DNA of 64,000 bases from Jaapia argillacea MUCL 33604 (GCA_000697665.1 KL197709.1:907877-971876), one strand, 5' to 3'. Numbered from the stretch's first letter, positions 11,485-23,833 are shown. The notes: generated by a model from the letters alone, not told the origin. Made by a program: numbers and translations.

Positions 11485-14224
11485 CTACCTCTCCTCCCTC
11501 TCATGCTCCCACTTCTCCTCATCACTCTCCCCCACATCAAAAATCATACTCCCCTCCCTCTCCCCCTCCTCCTCTTCCCTCTCCTCTCCATCCCTCTCCC
11601 TCTCCCGTTCCTTCCCCTTCCCTCTCCCCCTAAACTCCCCACCACTCGCACCATTCCTAGTCAACGGTATACTCTCCTCATCCTCTCCCTGCCTAAGCGG
11701 TATCGAACCAGCAGGTATCCGGATCCTACTCCTCCTAGTCCGACACCAAAGGAAAGTCCCGATGAAAAGTAGGACGAGCACTAACACTAGCGCTGCTGAT
11801 CCAGCATTATAATACGCTACCCAAAAAAGCCATCAACAAATGCCCTCTCAGCGCCTCTCAAACCACGAAAACGAAAACAGAACTCACCTTCCCACATAGC
11901 TTTGTCCTGCTCCGGACTCTTTCCCGTGCCCGCGCCCGACCCACCAGTACCACCAGAGGTAGCATCACCCTCAGAAAACGCAGGTTTCCCAACCCCACCC
12001 ACAGAACTCGGGATCCTCGCGCTCCCATCAACGATAGCAGAAAAGTTCATTCCCATAAACCGTAACATCATATCATGTGAGACGTGCGGGACGTCGAAGC
12101 CTACCATATGAGAGGCGTTGAATATCTATCATAATTCACGAAAAAAAAATGAGCAACGCGAAGGCGGGAGACAAAAACGGTTGGGGTGAACGAAACCCCC
12201 GCATGAAGTGAAACGATCGCAAAACGCACCTTGGCATAAGTCAAATTCCTCGACTCAACCCAAGTCCCAGCCGGCATCCCATTCACACTCCAACTCCTAG
12301 TCTGCACAGTCCCCAACCCCACACCCCCACTCCACTCCATCCTATTAATCATCCCTTCAACACCAACATAATTACATATGAAATCTTGATCGCCAGCAAA
12401 TAGTAGGACTTGTAATCCCCATCTATATCAACGCCGCCAACACACAACAATGAAATCGCCAAAACAACGCCACCACAGCAATACCACGAAGCACGAACCA
12501 TCAGCATCACACCACGAAGAAACGAAGAAACGCACCTATCCATCAACCCAGGTATGAGCGTAATCGAACTAGCCGATTGTCTATTATACAATTCCTGACC
12601 AACCCGTCCCGTACATTCCGTCCATGAAGTAGGTTTTGCAGTGGCGTGCAGGGCTCGGATGACGTCTTGGCGCTGATGGGTACTGTCAGAATCGAGCGGG
12701 AGGGGGAGGGAGGGAGGAGGGAGAAAGAGAAAGGACGCACCCCGAGATAAGTAGTCACATCCGGTAAATCCGGAGGCCAGTTCATCCCACAGGAAGGTTT
12801 ATCATCTTCAAGTCGGACATCATAAACATTGGTACATTTCCATTTCCCATCGACCCTGTGTACGTGTGCGATGTTAGTTGGTGGGGTATGAAGCGAAGGA
12901 AAGGGTGCGCAAAAGAAGGGGCAACAAAACCACTCTGCAACTCTCAAAGAAATTGAAGGAAAACGCACTCATGTTCCCTCCCCTCTAGGACAGTCATCAT
13001 CACATTCTCACAAATCCCCACGTTTATGGGTTCAGGTGTCACACCTTCCAACTTCTTCAGCTCTTCTAGACAAGAATCCGTCACTCCTTTTGCCGTTTTG
13101 TAGGACTAGAAAAACAGAAACGTTGATCAGCCGAGTGAAAAAGGCAACGCGACGCGATCGAGCGAAAAGGCAACAACAGTTCAATGAAAGGAGAACGACT
13201 TACATCACTCCCAACCTCAATCAACCCATGTTTAACAGCATAATCCAAAAAGGAAGGATACTGATTCCTACCATCCATCCACCCATTACCTATCGCTACA
13301 CCCTTAAGAGGGATATGGAGGTTTGATCTCATTATCGCGTCGGCTGAGTTACGTGAAGGGGTTAGTCTGTTGGGGTCGGAGGAGAGATGGTGAAAGCAAG
13401 ACGAACCGAAATAAGGTATGTATTGTCCCGCGTAACTCTCTCCTGCCAAGTAGGTCTACAAGATGGGTTATAAATGACTGTGACAGAGGGTGGGGGAGAG
13501 GAAGGACTCACGTCCATACTCAGGAATTCGGGAAAGATCTTGTAAAAGTTACTCCAAAACTCTATCATTTGTGATGAAGCCTACACATTCGTTAGTCCAT
13601 CTCGCGCAAGATGTTGAAAGGAAGGGCTTACTTCTGTCAGCTCGTGTACGTATCTATCTGTGCTCGTGTACGAGAACCCCGTTCCAGCTGGCTGGTCAAC
13701 TGTGTGATTCATACATTAGAATCGACTGAGGACAAAGGTGCGGGGTATGGGGAGTACGCACTGAAGACCATATGGGTATACTCTTCCCAACCACCTTCAA
13801 CGACTTTCAAACCACCCTTTCCATCAATCCTCCACGGCCCAACTTCCATCATCAATCCATCAAACGACGAGCACCCAGGACCTCCCTACAAATACCGTCA
13901 ACCATGCACACCAACCAACGAAGGAAAACGAACATTGAACCAAAACACCACCCTCTCTTTATCGGCTGTCCGCCTGGCCTTGACAAGTACGAAGTAGACG
14001 TGAGCGGTGACGGTAGTGCTAGGTTGGGAAGGAGCGTTTGGGTCTGAGGAGATGTGGCCTGCGTAGATGTGGAGTGGGTGTGAAGGGTCTTGGGAGAGGG
14101 AGGGGAGCGTGGGGACGTAGAATGATGCTGCTGAGGGGACATCTGTTGGAGCTGCTGTTACTATTTGGGCTGAGAAGATGAGAGGGAGGAGAGCGTAGAG
14201 GAAAGTGCGCCAGGGTGGATGCAT
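11485..14224 (-). CDS. KEX1: Kex1-type carboxypeptidase D
   Basis: Spliced gene from ATG at 14224 to TAG at 11485-11487. A signal peptide ([20 protein letters not shown]) is followed by the serine carboxypeptidase fold. Motifs are the oxyanion loop [18 protein letters not shown], the catalytic serine in [12 protein letters not shown], the aspartate in [18 protein letters not shown] and the histidine in [21 protein letters not shown] transmembrane segment near the end ([18 protein letters not shown]) leads to a basic/acidic cytosolic tail rich in Arg and Glu. This layout is that of Kex1, the late-Golgi carboxypeptidase that trims C-terminal Lys/Arg after Kex2 cleavage during pheromone and secretory protein maturation. 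The tail (about 11485-11720) is encoded by a nearly pure purine strand. It is divergent from the ER thioredoxin-fold gene, with 295 bp between starts. Confidence 0.9.
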
Positions 14225-14519
14225 GGTGCGGCGAGTTTTGCACAATGATGCCTCGAAAGATGCTTGAAAGACGGCTTGAAAAGCCAGGTATATTGCTGGG
14301 TTGCTCTCTTTGCGGTATTTGTGTGTTTGAGCAGTAATAGTGAGATGGCAGACCACTAGAATAGAAACAAACACAGACACAGACAGTCAAATGAAAGAGA
14401 GGCGACACCGCAGACGACAGCAGCGGGATCCACGTGGGGCCAAACGGGAGCACAGCCACCACCACACGATCCATCCAAAAACAAATACCCAAGCTCCCTC
14501 CTTATCTCAAACCACATCC

Positions 14520-15756
14520 ATGAGACTCTCCTCTTTTTTCGCTGCCTCGCTGGCATGTCTCGCAGCCTCACCAGTCAACGCCCAATACTTTTCCGAAGGT
14601 TGGAAACCAGGTCAACCAGTTCCACAAGCAACACCACAAGCACATCCAGGCGGTGTACCTCCCTTCGAGCGTAACAATCCCCCTCGTTCTCCACCCCCAA
14701 CACCCCCATCACAAAGACCGCCATTCACACTGAAGAGTCTCACTTCGCTCTTCGACTTGACCAATATCCTCCAAGCAGAACCCATAGCCAACCTCTTCGA
14801 AAAAGCCGGCATCAATATCACCGAAAAGGTCTTGAGCGCCCAACAGAGCGTGACACCGTGGGATCAAAGAGTGCCTTTGATCACAGATGACAATTACGAA
14901 GAAATCATCGTGAACGAACAATTTGAGAGTGAGGAGGAGGAAAAGGACAGAGTATGGTTCTTAATAATGTACACTCCCTCCCCCTCCACTCCATATCGAA
15001 CGAAACTCATTGGAGTGTGTAGCACGGTAACAGCAGGTCAACCAGGCGAAGGTCTCTCCAAACTCGCCGATAACCATTTCGACCAAGCATACAACGTAAC
15101 CCAACTCGAAGGTGACTTGCCAAACGTCCGTTGGGGTCGAATCGATTATTTGAACGTGACGGCAATCACTACAAAGTGGGCGGTATGGCAGTACGTCTCT
15201 CCCTTCCTTCCTTCCTTTTCTTTCAATCAATTAATCAATAAATCACCCCCACCAGCGCACCAACAATAGTGGTAGCCACAAACCGCGGCCAAACCCTCCG
15301 TTTCTACAAAGCCCGTCAACTCCGTCTAACCCCAGAAAACATCAGAGAATTCTTACATGTCGAAGGTTGGAAACAGACTCCTCCATGGGAGAGTTCATTC
15401 GGTCCCGGTGGGAGCAAGTAAGTCCCTCTCCTCTCCATAACAATCACTTCCTTTTTCTATCAAACACTGACCCAACCCCTTGAACCTCCAGCGAATACAT
15501 CCTAACATACCTGTCCATCCTCTTCACAAAATTCTACAACATAACAGTCTTAATCCCCAAATGGATGTTGGTGCTCGTAACGGGTATGATAGGATCCTTC
15601 ATAATCAACCTCTTTCATCGCAACCCTACCAAACCTGTGGCTAAGACGGTTGTGGCGGAGAAGGAGGTGATGGTGGTGGGTACGGAGCCGTCGACGCCGA
15701 CGCCGAGTACGCCGGGGAAGAAAGCAGGTGGGAAGAAGAAGGGAGGCAAGAGATGA
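14520..15756 (+). CDS. ER membrane thioredoxin-fold protein lacking CxxC
   Basis: ATG at 14520 opens a signal peptide (MRLSSFFAASLACLAASPVN) that ends before AQYFSEGWKPG. A Pro-rich linker and an amphipathic region (LTNILQAEPIANLFEKAGIN) follow. The thioredoxin-like core reads VWFLIITVTAGQPGEGLSKL after splicing, then NVRWGRIDYLNVTAITTKWA, HAPTIVVATNRGQTLRFYKA (cis-Pro strand) and ENIREFLHVEGW. The position usually held by CxxC reads TAGQPGEG, so there is no redox pair. A transmembrane helix (LVLVTGMIGSFIINLFH) and a lysine-rich end (GKKAGGKKKGGKR) point to an ER type I membrane protein with a cytosolic basic tail. Four exons are inferred. It is likely a chaperone or client-binding relative of TMX/PDI proteins rather than an oxidoreductase. 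Stop is TGA at 15754. Confidence 0.7.
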
Positions 15757-16234
15757 GCTATGGGGGATATGGGTGTACAGAGATACAGGGATCAGAGGCG
15801 TTTCGATGATGGAGGAGGTGTTATGTTCGGATGTTGGGGCGGGAGCTGCTCCTATTTATTGCCATTGGATGTATGGAAGGAAGGAGGGTGTATTGGCTTT
15901 ATTCCCCAACGTGTCTTGTGTATTGTAATACCAGGATCTTATATTTCATACCACCCCCACATCTCACCACTTTGACCTCGACCTGGCATGGGCGAACGAA
16001 CGAACCCATTGAAAACAGTATAAGCAGGATAGTCTATATGCAACGACAAAGGAGTTGGGATGGATTATGAGTGAGGATTGATTGCGACAAGATTGCGACG
16101 ACCAAAATTGCAAAAACTGATAGAAAAAATTCGAACATTTTCGAGAGCGATAAACTTGGGAGGGGTAGTCCGACCAGTAGACCCACCCTCACGCCAGCGC
16201 CAGCGCCAACATTGGGAAAAACCGGAGGGTCCAA
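15757..16234. other. Shared 3' flank, convergent genes
   Basis: The ER thioredoxin-fold gene and MGM101 converge here. I see no gene, only AT-richer sequence likely to hold both 3' UTRs and polyadenylation sites. Confidence 0.5.
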
Positions 16235-17431
16235 TCACTCCTTATAAGGATACTCAAACTTCGGTTGGTCTTTCCGTCTCCACAACTTCTTCCTACAACC
16301 ACCCCACATCATCAGTACCATCACCAAAACAACCAAAAAAAAGCACGTACTTCTTCTTGGTAGGCAAATGCTCCGCAAACACTTCTATACAATACTTGCT
16401 CTTGAATTCCCTGATGAACCTCGGGTCCCTACCGCACCAAAAAAAAATCTCATTAACCACGATAAGAAGAGGGAGGGGGAAGGAGGGAGAGGACGAACCA
16501 GAGCTCAGAAGCGATTCCAAGATCTTTACAACATCTCATCAACGCGTTTGATTTACACGCTTCGGTTGCGGTTGGGATACCCGATGGATCAAAGTATTCT
16601 TGTTCACCTCTGGCGATGGCTACTAGCCTTTACAACACACAACACAATTAGCACCATTTATGGGTGAGGGAAGGAGGAGGAGGGGGAAGAAAGACGTACC
16701 GGCCTAAACAAACCAATGCGTACTCCCTACTAACCACTTTCGGTCCTACATTCGTTTCGCTACGTGGTGCGAGGCCCCAACCTCCAGGACCGAACGCCTT
16801 GTTCAGAATCCTACGATACTTGATTTCAGGGAGGTAGATAAGCCCATCTATAAAACACACACCCCAAAATGAAACGACATTAGCGCAGATCCCGCGTCTC
16901 GCAACAGGGAAATGAAGAAAGGAAAAGCTAACCGGGTTTCATCTCAACATCCAATGGATCAAGAGGAGCCATCAAAACCTCCGAAACTTCACTTGCAAAA
17001 GGTTGGATAGAAAGCCCATGATAACTCCTTGACCAATCCGTCGACAAACCCTCACTCCCTCCAAACCCAAGCCCACTCGCTTCTCCATTATTCCCGTTAT
17101 CAGCTCCGAATGGTCTAGCACCTCCATTCCCATTCCCATTCCCGTTACTGGAGTACGGGGGCGGTGGTTGGTTAGACGAAGATGTCGACGATAATTCGGT
17201 TGGTACGACTGGAGCGTCGACTTCATCCGCAGTAGTCGGTAACGTTTCTTGTATCTCTGGATTACCAATCCCAGTACCCGATGCACCGACAGGAGAGGGA
17301 GAAGGAGGTGCTTTGGTAGCGGACCGAGGGGTGAAAGACCGCGCTGCTATATAAGCGCGTGAAGCGTTCAAGTCGAGACGGGGTGAAGAACGGACGATGG
17401 GGAGACGATGGAGTAGCGCTCGGGTAGCCAT
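16235..17431 (-). CDS. MGM101: Mitochondrial genome maintenance protein Mgm101
   Basis: Spliced gene from ATG at 17431 ([20 protein letters not shown]), a basic N-terminus typical of a mitochondrial presequence, to TGA at 16235-16237 after KFEYPYKE. A low-complexity linker (Asn/Gly-rich) precedes the conserved core: [53 protein letters not shown], then [40 protein letters not shown] and LPTKKK. These are hallmark blocks of Mgm101, a Rad52-like single-strand annealing protein in mitochondrial nucleoids needed for mtDNA recombination and repair. It shares a 169 bp divergent promoter region with SPC19. Confidence 0.95.
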
Positions 17432-17600
17432 TTCGTGCCCCTTGTATTGTGTGTTTTTCTTTTTGGTTGGAGTGGTAAGGGAGGAGGCGAGGTGGGTGTT
17501 GTGGCTAAATTCATCGAAAAACGCGTCTGAAAAATAAAGACAAACAACGCGACCCTTCCCTTCGCCTGCACACTGGCAGAGCAAACCGTTCAAACCAGAA

Positions 17601-18436
17601 ATGTCAAGGTTCTCCATCCGTCCCAGACCTCGAGACTCAGTTTTCACAGGTGGAGCAGAGTCCTACAGAGGAGATTCGGACGCAATATGTAGTCCCAATT
17701 TATACGAATGTGTTCTCGCTATGGAATCACTCTGCGAAGAGGTGAGGCTATAACATCAGGATCCCCCTCGTCAAGCACACATCGAATGACTCGCCCAAGC
17801 TCATAGGTGAACGAATCTCAGAGGGGTTTAAGGAATGGTACGAGGGATTTACCTCGTATGGCTAAAGTCCTCGATAACGAAAAGGTGTGCCTCCTCATCC
17901 CTCCTTCCATCATCCCTGATATCTTCTGAGCGCGATGATGCAGGTATTCTTGTTGGTAGACGAAGGAACAATCCGACAATACAAATCCGAACTAACAGAC
18001 GAGATCGAACCTCAAATCCACGAGTTAATCTCTCGAGCTGAGAAGGGTATCAAAGGGCTTTACAAACGGCGAGATATCTTACAAGCAAAGGTCTTTCTCT
18101 TCCCTTCTCTTCCCTCCCCTTCCTTTCCCTCTATCCTTTTATCCCCGCTTGCCACTCACCCGTTCATCCCTAATAGGTCGAACAAGCCCAATCCCGCCCG
18201 ACGTCCCGCCTCACCTCCACCTCCTCCACACTAACAACAACCGCAACCGCAAAACTCCAAACCCGTCGCCTCCAAATCCTAACCAAACAACGCCAACTCC
18301 TAGAAGCAGACCTACACGCCTTACAAGTCGACGTAGATGACCTCGTAAGTAACCCCCCTCCACGATTTTACGCGTGTGGGAGGGAATTGATGTGCGTTTT
18401 TTTTGCCAGGAACTGAAATTGATGAATACGAGATGA
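17601..18436 (+). CDS. SPC19: DASH complex subunit Spc19
   Basis: ATG at 17601 (MSRFSIRPRPRDS) leads to SPNLYECVLAMESLCEE, the Spc19 N-terminal signature. An 80-nt intron is followed by RGLRNGTRDLPRMAKVLDNE, then VFLLVDEGTIRQYKSELTDE, IEPQIHELISRAEKGIKGLY and a coiled-coil end (LQILTKQRQLLEADLHALQV) finishing ELKLMNTR at TGA 18434-18436. Five exons are inferred, all with ordinary splice sites. Spc19 is part of the outer-kinetochore DASH/Dam1 ring that couples kinetochores to microtubules, a fungal-specific complex. The stop lies 57 bp from the stop of the convergent gephyrin-type gene, so the two 3' UTRs probably overlap. Confidence 0.9.
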
Positions 18437-18493
18437 TATACAAGTACTCTTACACCCCCTTTACCCCCCTGTACTAAACCCCATCCCCGAACC

Positions 18494-21230
18494 CTAATAC
18501 ATCTGTATCTCACCAATAACAACAGCCTCCGCCCACTCTCCCTTCTCCAACCTCTTCTTCCCCCCACCTTCCTTTTCAACAGCAGGCAACGCAACCAACC
18601 CATTAGCCCCACTCAAACTCGACATCTTCGAAGACCTCTGTCCACCTGTACTAAAAGCTTTAAGACCTTGTATGCCTGCTTTGATCGTTACGCGGTGGAA
18701 TTCGGGGCGGGGGTCTAGGGGCATTGGGTCTTGGATCTGCCGCGCCATGATTTGTGAGAATGAACGGTGAAGGAGGTGAAGAGGAGGGGAGAAGGAGGGA
18801 AAGCAAACGTACCTGAACACCAACCCTAGCGAGATGACATCTATCAACAGGCCAACCACCTAGCGCTCTCAAAGCAGGTACGACGAATATATAAAAACAA
18901 ACGAGAGCAGAAGCTGGGTTGCCGGGTAACGCAAAGATTGGTTTCTCAACCACCGTCATCTCTTCTGGATTGGAACTTGTGGCGAGGGGGATCGTAGCGA
19001 ACGTCGTTGGTTTTCCCGGTTTGACCTACGTACCACCCTTTGTCAACTCTCAACTCATCCGAAAATCTAAAACGACGAGAGAAGAGAGGGAGAGGGAAGG
19101 GGGGCGAACCTTGACGCGACCAAAATGAATTGACCCTCCAAACTCCCTCTCCACCACTGGTTTCAGGAGGTCTGTAGGACCCATGGACGTCCCTCCCGTA
19201 GTGAGTATCACATCAGCTTCAGCTAAGCCTTTCGCTATCGCTTTCTTATGCGATTCGACGCTGGCAGGTAAGGTGCGTTAATTTAATCAGCCGGAGTGAG
19301 TTGATTGAAGCGAGGGTAAAGAGCGGAAAGGAGGGATAAAACCCACTCATCAACTACAATCCCCAAATCAACCACCTCATAACCCATACTTTCCAACGCA
19401 GCTTGTAAAGAAGGTCGGTTGGTATCATACACTCCTCCCCATTCCCCTTCCCCTGATGTGTTTGCGGGAGGGGGAGGGGGGTGTTGGATGTCGATGAGTT
19501 CGTTACCTGTGCTCATCAGAGCTACTATTGGTTTTTTGTATACTTTTACCTGGTGGAGGGGTCAATTAGGGCAGGGGTGCGAGGGAGGAGGGAGGAGAAA
19601 GGAAGAAGGAAGGAAGGAGACAAGAGACAGACAAACCTCATCCCTCCCCACAAAAACCAAACTCCCAACCTCCCCACCCATCCCACCTATAACCTCCCCC
19701 TTCCTCATAACCAACTCACCAGAACTAACATCCGACCCCGGTTTCCTCACGTTCTCGCCCTTGTCTACTTGAGCTTTGATTTCGACTAGTTTTTCTTCTC
19801 CTGGGGTTTGTTCTGTGCGGGGTGTGATGAGGGGGTTGCAAAAGGTGAGGGAGGAGGGAAAAGGGAAGGAGGAAGAGGGAAGAAGGAGGGGACGTACCGG
19901 AGTTATCATAAACTTCTACGAGAAGGGTGTCTTCGACCATGACAACCGCATCTGCGCCTTGGGGGATCGGGCCTCCGGTGTTGACTCTGTAGATTGTGTT
20001 TGGGGGGAGTGGGGAGGTGAGGGGGTGGGATTTTGGGGTGTGGACTTTGTATGTTCCCGGTGGTTCGGAGGCTGGGGTCGGAGGTTAGTTGTGGATGAGA
20101 GAGGTGACGAGAGGGGAGACGACGGACATCTGACTGCGTACCCATCGACGTTGGTCGTGTACGTTTTTGGGATTTCGAAGGTAGAGTAGATGTCTTCTGC
20201 TAGGACGCTGTTTTTTAGAGATGGGGTTACCTATTGTTTGTATTGGTGTTAGATTGTGTAGTGATTGGGAGGGGGTGGGAGGTAACCTTTTGGGTGTGAG
20301 TTCCGAGTGGTTTGATTTGTTCTGTTATTATGGAGAGAGCGGAATCGAGGGTTATTATTTCGTATGGGGATATTCTGTGACGGGCTGAGACTATTTTAAG
20401 GGGAGAAGAAAGAAGAAGGTGAGGTGTAGGAGAGGTGAGAGATGGAGGGGACGGACCTGGAAGGTTTGGGTCATGTGAGAGGGTTTGAGGAGTCCTAGGT
20501 TTGGGAGCGGGGTGTCCATGGTCGTGATGGTGTTCATCTCCATGGTGGTGGTGGTGGTGATGGTGACCATGTCCATGACCAGGCTCACCCTCACCACCAC
20601 TCACACTCCCCCTCTCACCACTTAACTGCTCATGCACAACCTTCCCACTTCCGCCCCTTATTAGCTCCACGGCATGTTGTACGACGCCGCCAGTAAGCAG
20701 AGCTGCCAAGCATTCTTTGACAGCTTTGACGCTGCCTGGGAGGGTGATGAGGAGGGTGTTTTTGATTGTACCTGCTATTGGGCGGGAGAGGGAGGCGAGG
20801 GGTGTGTGGGAGAGGGAGGTGGAGAGGAGGAGGTGGACTAGGCCTGGTGCTTGGCGGTCTATTAGGGGTGAGAGTGCCTGTGTGGGATGAGTATTGAGGG
20901 GGGTAGAGGGAGAGAGGGGTACCTCTGGGGTACGATCCCTGACGCCAAAGCCAGTACCGCCTGTTGTAATCACCCAATCAACATTGCCACTGTCACACCA
21001 AGCGTTGACAGTATCTCTGATTTGAACCTCGTCGTCGGGGACGATGGCGATGTCGGTGCAAGAGAAGGCCGGAGACTCTGCGGCGAGTTTGGCACGAATG
21101 GTCGGACCGGAGACGTCGAGGGACGGCGTCGCCGAGGCTGTGTCACTGACTAGACCTAGGGTGAGGAGTGGACGGTGAGCATGTAGTACTACACACCTGT
21201 GAGGATTGCTACGCGGATGGGCGTCGACAT
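18494..21230 (-). CDS. Gephyrin-type molybdenum cofactor synthesis protein (MogA-MoeA)
   Basis: Spliced gene from ATG at 21230 ([11 protein letters not shown], then [19 protein letters not shown]) to TAG at 18494-18496. The N-terminal MogA/G domain (molybdopterin adenylyltransferase) holds [21 protein letters not shown] linker of about 80 residues contains a strikingly His-rich run. The MoeA/E domain (molybdate insertion) holds the YTTNVDGYA loop, [54 protein letters not shown] and [15 protein letters not shown], and ends [10 protein letters not shown]. One protein thus does the last two steps of molybdenum cofactor synthesis, needed for nitrate reductase and sulfite oxidase-type enzymes. The G-then-E order is that of gephyrin; plant Cnx1 has the reverse. 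It is divergent from the NOL11-like gene, with 105 bp between starts. Confidence 0.93.
20505..20590 (-). repeat. Codon repeat encoding His-rich linker
   Basis: Within the MogA-MoeA linker, GTG/ATG-type triplets on the plus strand (CAC/CAT on the coding strand) encode [19 protein letters not shown] plus more His and Asp. Such triplet runs are prone to length change. A metal-binding role (Zn, Ni or molybdate handling) is a guess. Confidence 0.7.
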
Positions 21231-21335
21231 GATCGAGGATAAGAGGAACGATCAATCTTATCTTATCTCCACTCAACATCCAAGTACCACGTGACCCAAA
21301 CCTTGTTTCAATTTCTTTTTTCTCCGTCCTCCTCA

Positions 21336-23833
21336 ATGGCTACCATCTCCGACCCCTTCCTGCTCGCCTCGTACGACGTCTCTCAGCGTTACAAAATACA
21401 GAACAAACCCGGGGAGTGCTCGTCACATGTCTTCGCTTCCCATCATCCATCGCCCAACTCTGGAGATGGTTGGGTAACTACAACTGTTCAAGGCGAAGGC
21501 GTACATGTCCTCGACGTACGTTCCTCCTCCTTTTAGTTGTATTTCATAACTGATATTTGTTGCGAATAGCTAACGACTCTCCACCCGGCAGCCTCATACT
21601 CCCTCGGTCCACATACGTTCTTCACATGCCCCGCCGTCAGCCGGTCGTCCCTGGAAGGAACAACAAATCTCTTGACGACCTACGCCGTTATCGAATCTGC
21701 CCCTGAAGTAAGCCAAAACGAGAGTGGGAGGACGATATGGAAATGGTCTGAGGACCTCGCTTCGCCCAGCGCTAAACCAGACAAAGAAACTTTCACGGCA
21801 AGTCTCCCCATCCACTCTTGTCATTGCTCATGTCCTAATGGCTTCTATTCAATTGTATAGGCACCTCACAGAATATCCTACCTCCTCGCTCCCCAATTCA
21901 TCCAATCCATACTCCTCATCTCACCAACAGCAACACTCTCAACACTCTCCCCCTCCCTCCTCCTCCAATCCACTTCTCCTCCCACCTACGACGGCTGCTC
22001 TCTCGTGAAATCATTCGTCTTCAACCGCAGCGAAGTCGAGTTCTTATCGGGTGCCACCTTGTCCAAAGCCATCGTCGTACTCTTCATTCGTGTCGATCAA
22101 GTTCTCAAGATGAGTGTTTTGGGAGTGGACGACGGAGGTGGTATAACGGAGTTGGGAGATGAAGAAATCCCTATAGGAAAACCTGTACGTCCCTCCCTCC
22201 CTGCTCCCTCACCAATCACTAATACCACTTCAGGACATAGTCGACATATCATGCAATCCAGCCGGATACCTCTCCATCCTCAGTAAGCCCCCCACCTCCC
22301 CCTTCCTCCCACACCCCACTAACCCCCCCTCCCCCTAGGCCGTTCAGGTTCATGGGACGCATACACCCTCTCCCCCCTAACGCCCCTTTCAACCCCCCTA
22401 AAACTCTCCCCAACCTCCCTCCCCCTCTCCCCCATCCTCTCCCTAACCTCCTCCCACACCCTCCTCACATCCCTCTCCCCCTCCTCATCCCATCTCACCA
22501 TCCTCATCTGGGACCTCCGCTACGGCGTCTTACTCACCTCACACACCTTGTCCGTTCCTGCGACTTTGGGCAAGGCGGTGAAAGTGGAGGTGGGAGATGC
22601 CGGGAATGGGCAAGTGGTTTTGGTTTTGACGCCTTTAGGGCGGGAAAAGAAGGAGAGGTCGAGTGTGTTGGTACTTCCGTATACTTGCCCTGATACTTCG
22701 ACTATTGCGGGTGTGTTGGGAAAAGCTTCTCTAGGTCAAAAGTACCTCGACGTTCCGACTACCACGGCAGGAGGAGGGGGGTTAGACATCAATCAACAAA
22801 AACTACTCGAGAAGATACAAAAATCCCTCGACCAAAAGGACCCTTCTGCAGCAGCCTCAGCGTTCTTCACTTGGTCTTCCTCTCCCTCCTCCTCAGGTGA
22901 TGGATCATTAGGATACAACTTCATACGTTCCCTCCTCCTCCTCACCCTCGCACCTTCCAAACCAAACTACCCATACCCAAACGGGGTAGTGAAATACTTA
23001 GTTGAGAAAGGTGTGGTTCGTTCGGGTATGCTGGGGGTGGAGGGAGAGTTGGTGGAGGCGTTGGTTTTGAGGGGTGATTGGGTGCGTTTTCTTTCTTTTT
23101 TTTTTTTTTTTACGTGGGGGACTGATGGTTTGAGACGGGTAGGAATCGATAGTGTTGGCTTTGGAAAACGTCCCTGACATTCCCGAATCGTCATTAATCT
23201 CACTCCTCTCTTCCTCCCTCTCCTCCTCTACCTCCCCTGACGCCATGGCCATCGACACCCCATCCCCGTCCTCGCCACCTTCATTACTAACCCTCCTAGC
23301 AAAAGTGATTTCATACCCCGGTTCTTCACCTGCCAAAATGAGGGTGGCACTGAAGAAAAGGCTGGGGGTTGAAGGGGTTGTGAGAGTGTTGGGTGTTTTG
23401 GAGGGTTGGTTAGGTGGTTTGTCTGGGAGAGGGTTGGTTGACGCCCCCATCACCGCCTCCACCAACAACGAAATACCAGATATCCAAAATGTATTTGCTC
23501 TCCCCCCTTTCCTCTGCAAACACGTACTAACTAACCCAAACCAAACCCAGATAATAAAATTCACACAAACACTCCTAGACACCACCTACCTCTCCCTCCT
23601 CTCCCACCCACCCTCACACTCAACCCTCCGCGCAATCCAGGCGCATTTAGAACCGGAATTGGAGTATGTAGATTCGGTAGCTTCTTTAGCGGGGCCTTTG
23701 GAGGTTTTTGCTAAAAGGGCAAAGGAGCAGGAGAAGGGGAATGGGAGAGAGGGGAGGGAGGGAGGGAAGGGAGAGGAGGATTGGAGGAAGAGGAGGGGGA
23801 GGGGGAGGGGGGGGGGGGGGGGGGGGGGGGGGG
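21336..23833 (+). CDS. NOL11/Utp8-like SSU processome protein (3' end lost in gap)
   Basis: ATG at 21336 (MATISDPFLLASYDVSQRYK) opens a beta-propeller type protein. Spliced blocks include DGWVTTTVQGEGVHVLD, SLGPHTFFTCPAVSRSSLEG, FIQSILLISPTATLSTL, GYLSILSRSGSWDAYTLSPL and VLVLPYTCPDTSTIAGVLGK, followed by a helical region (YNFIRSLLLLTLAPSKPNYP, ESIVLALENVPDIPESSLIS). The order and spacing, especially TCPAVS early and the Y-x-C-x4-IAGxLGK block at the propeller end, parallel NOL11, the metazoan counterpart of the yeast t-UTP protein Utp8. Such proteins act in the nucleolus in pre-rRNA transcription and 18S processing. The reading frame enters a purine-only tract ending in a G run at 23833, then Ns, so the C-terminus is missing. 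Homology is judged by pattern, not by search. Confidence 0.7.
23700..23833 (+). repeat. Purine-only tract ending in poly-G at gap edge
   Basis: The plus strand is almost pure A/G, with GGGAGG-type units, and ends in an unbroken run of about 25 G directly abutting the Ns. It encodes Gly/Arg/Glu low complexity at the end of the NOL11-like frame. It may be a real G-quadruplex-prone repeat or a sequencing artefact where reads failed. Confidence 0.85.

Noticed and set aside
11236-11812. Overlapping plus-strand frames of 169-178 codons
   Set aside because: They owe their length to the pyrimidine-rich plus strand opposite the KEX1 tail; the products are Leu/Pro/Ser-only low complexity.
19419-19789. 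Plus-strand frames over 18.5-21.2 kb
   Set aside because: They are antisense shadows of the MogA-MoeA gene, which has clear conserved motifs on the minus strand.
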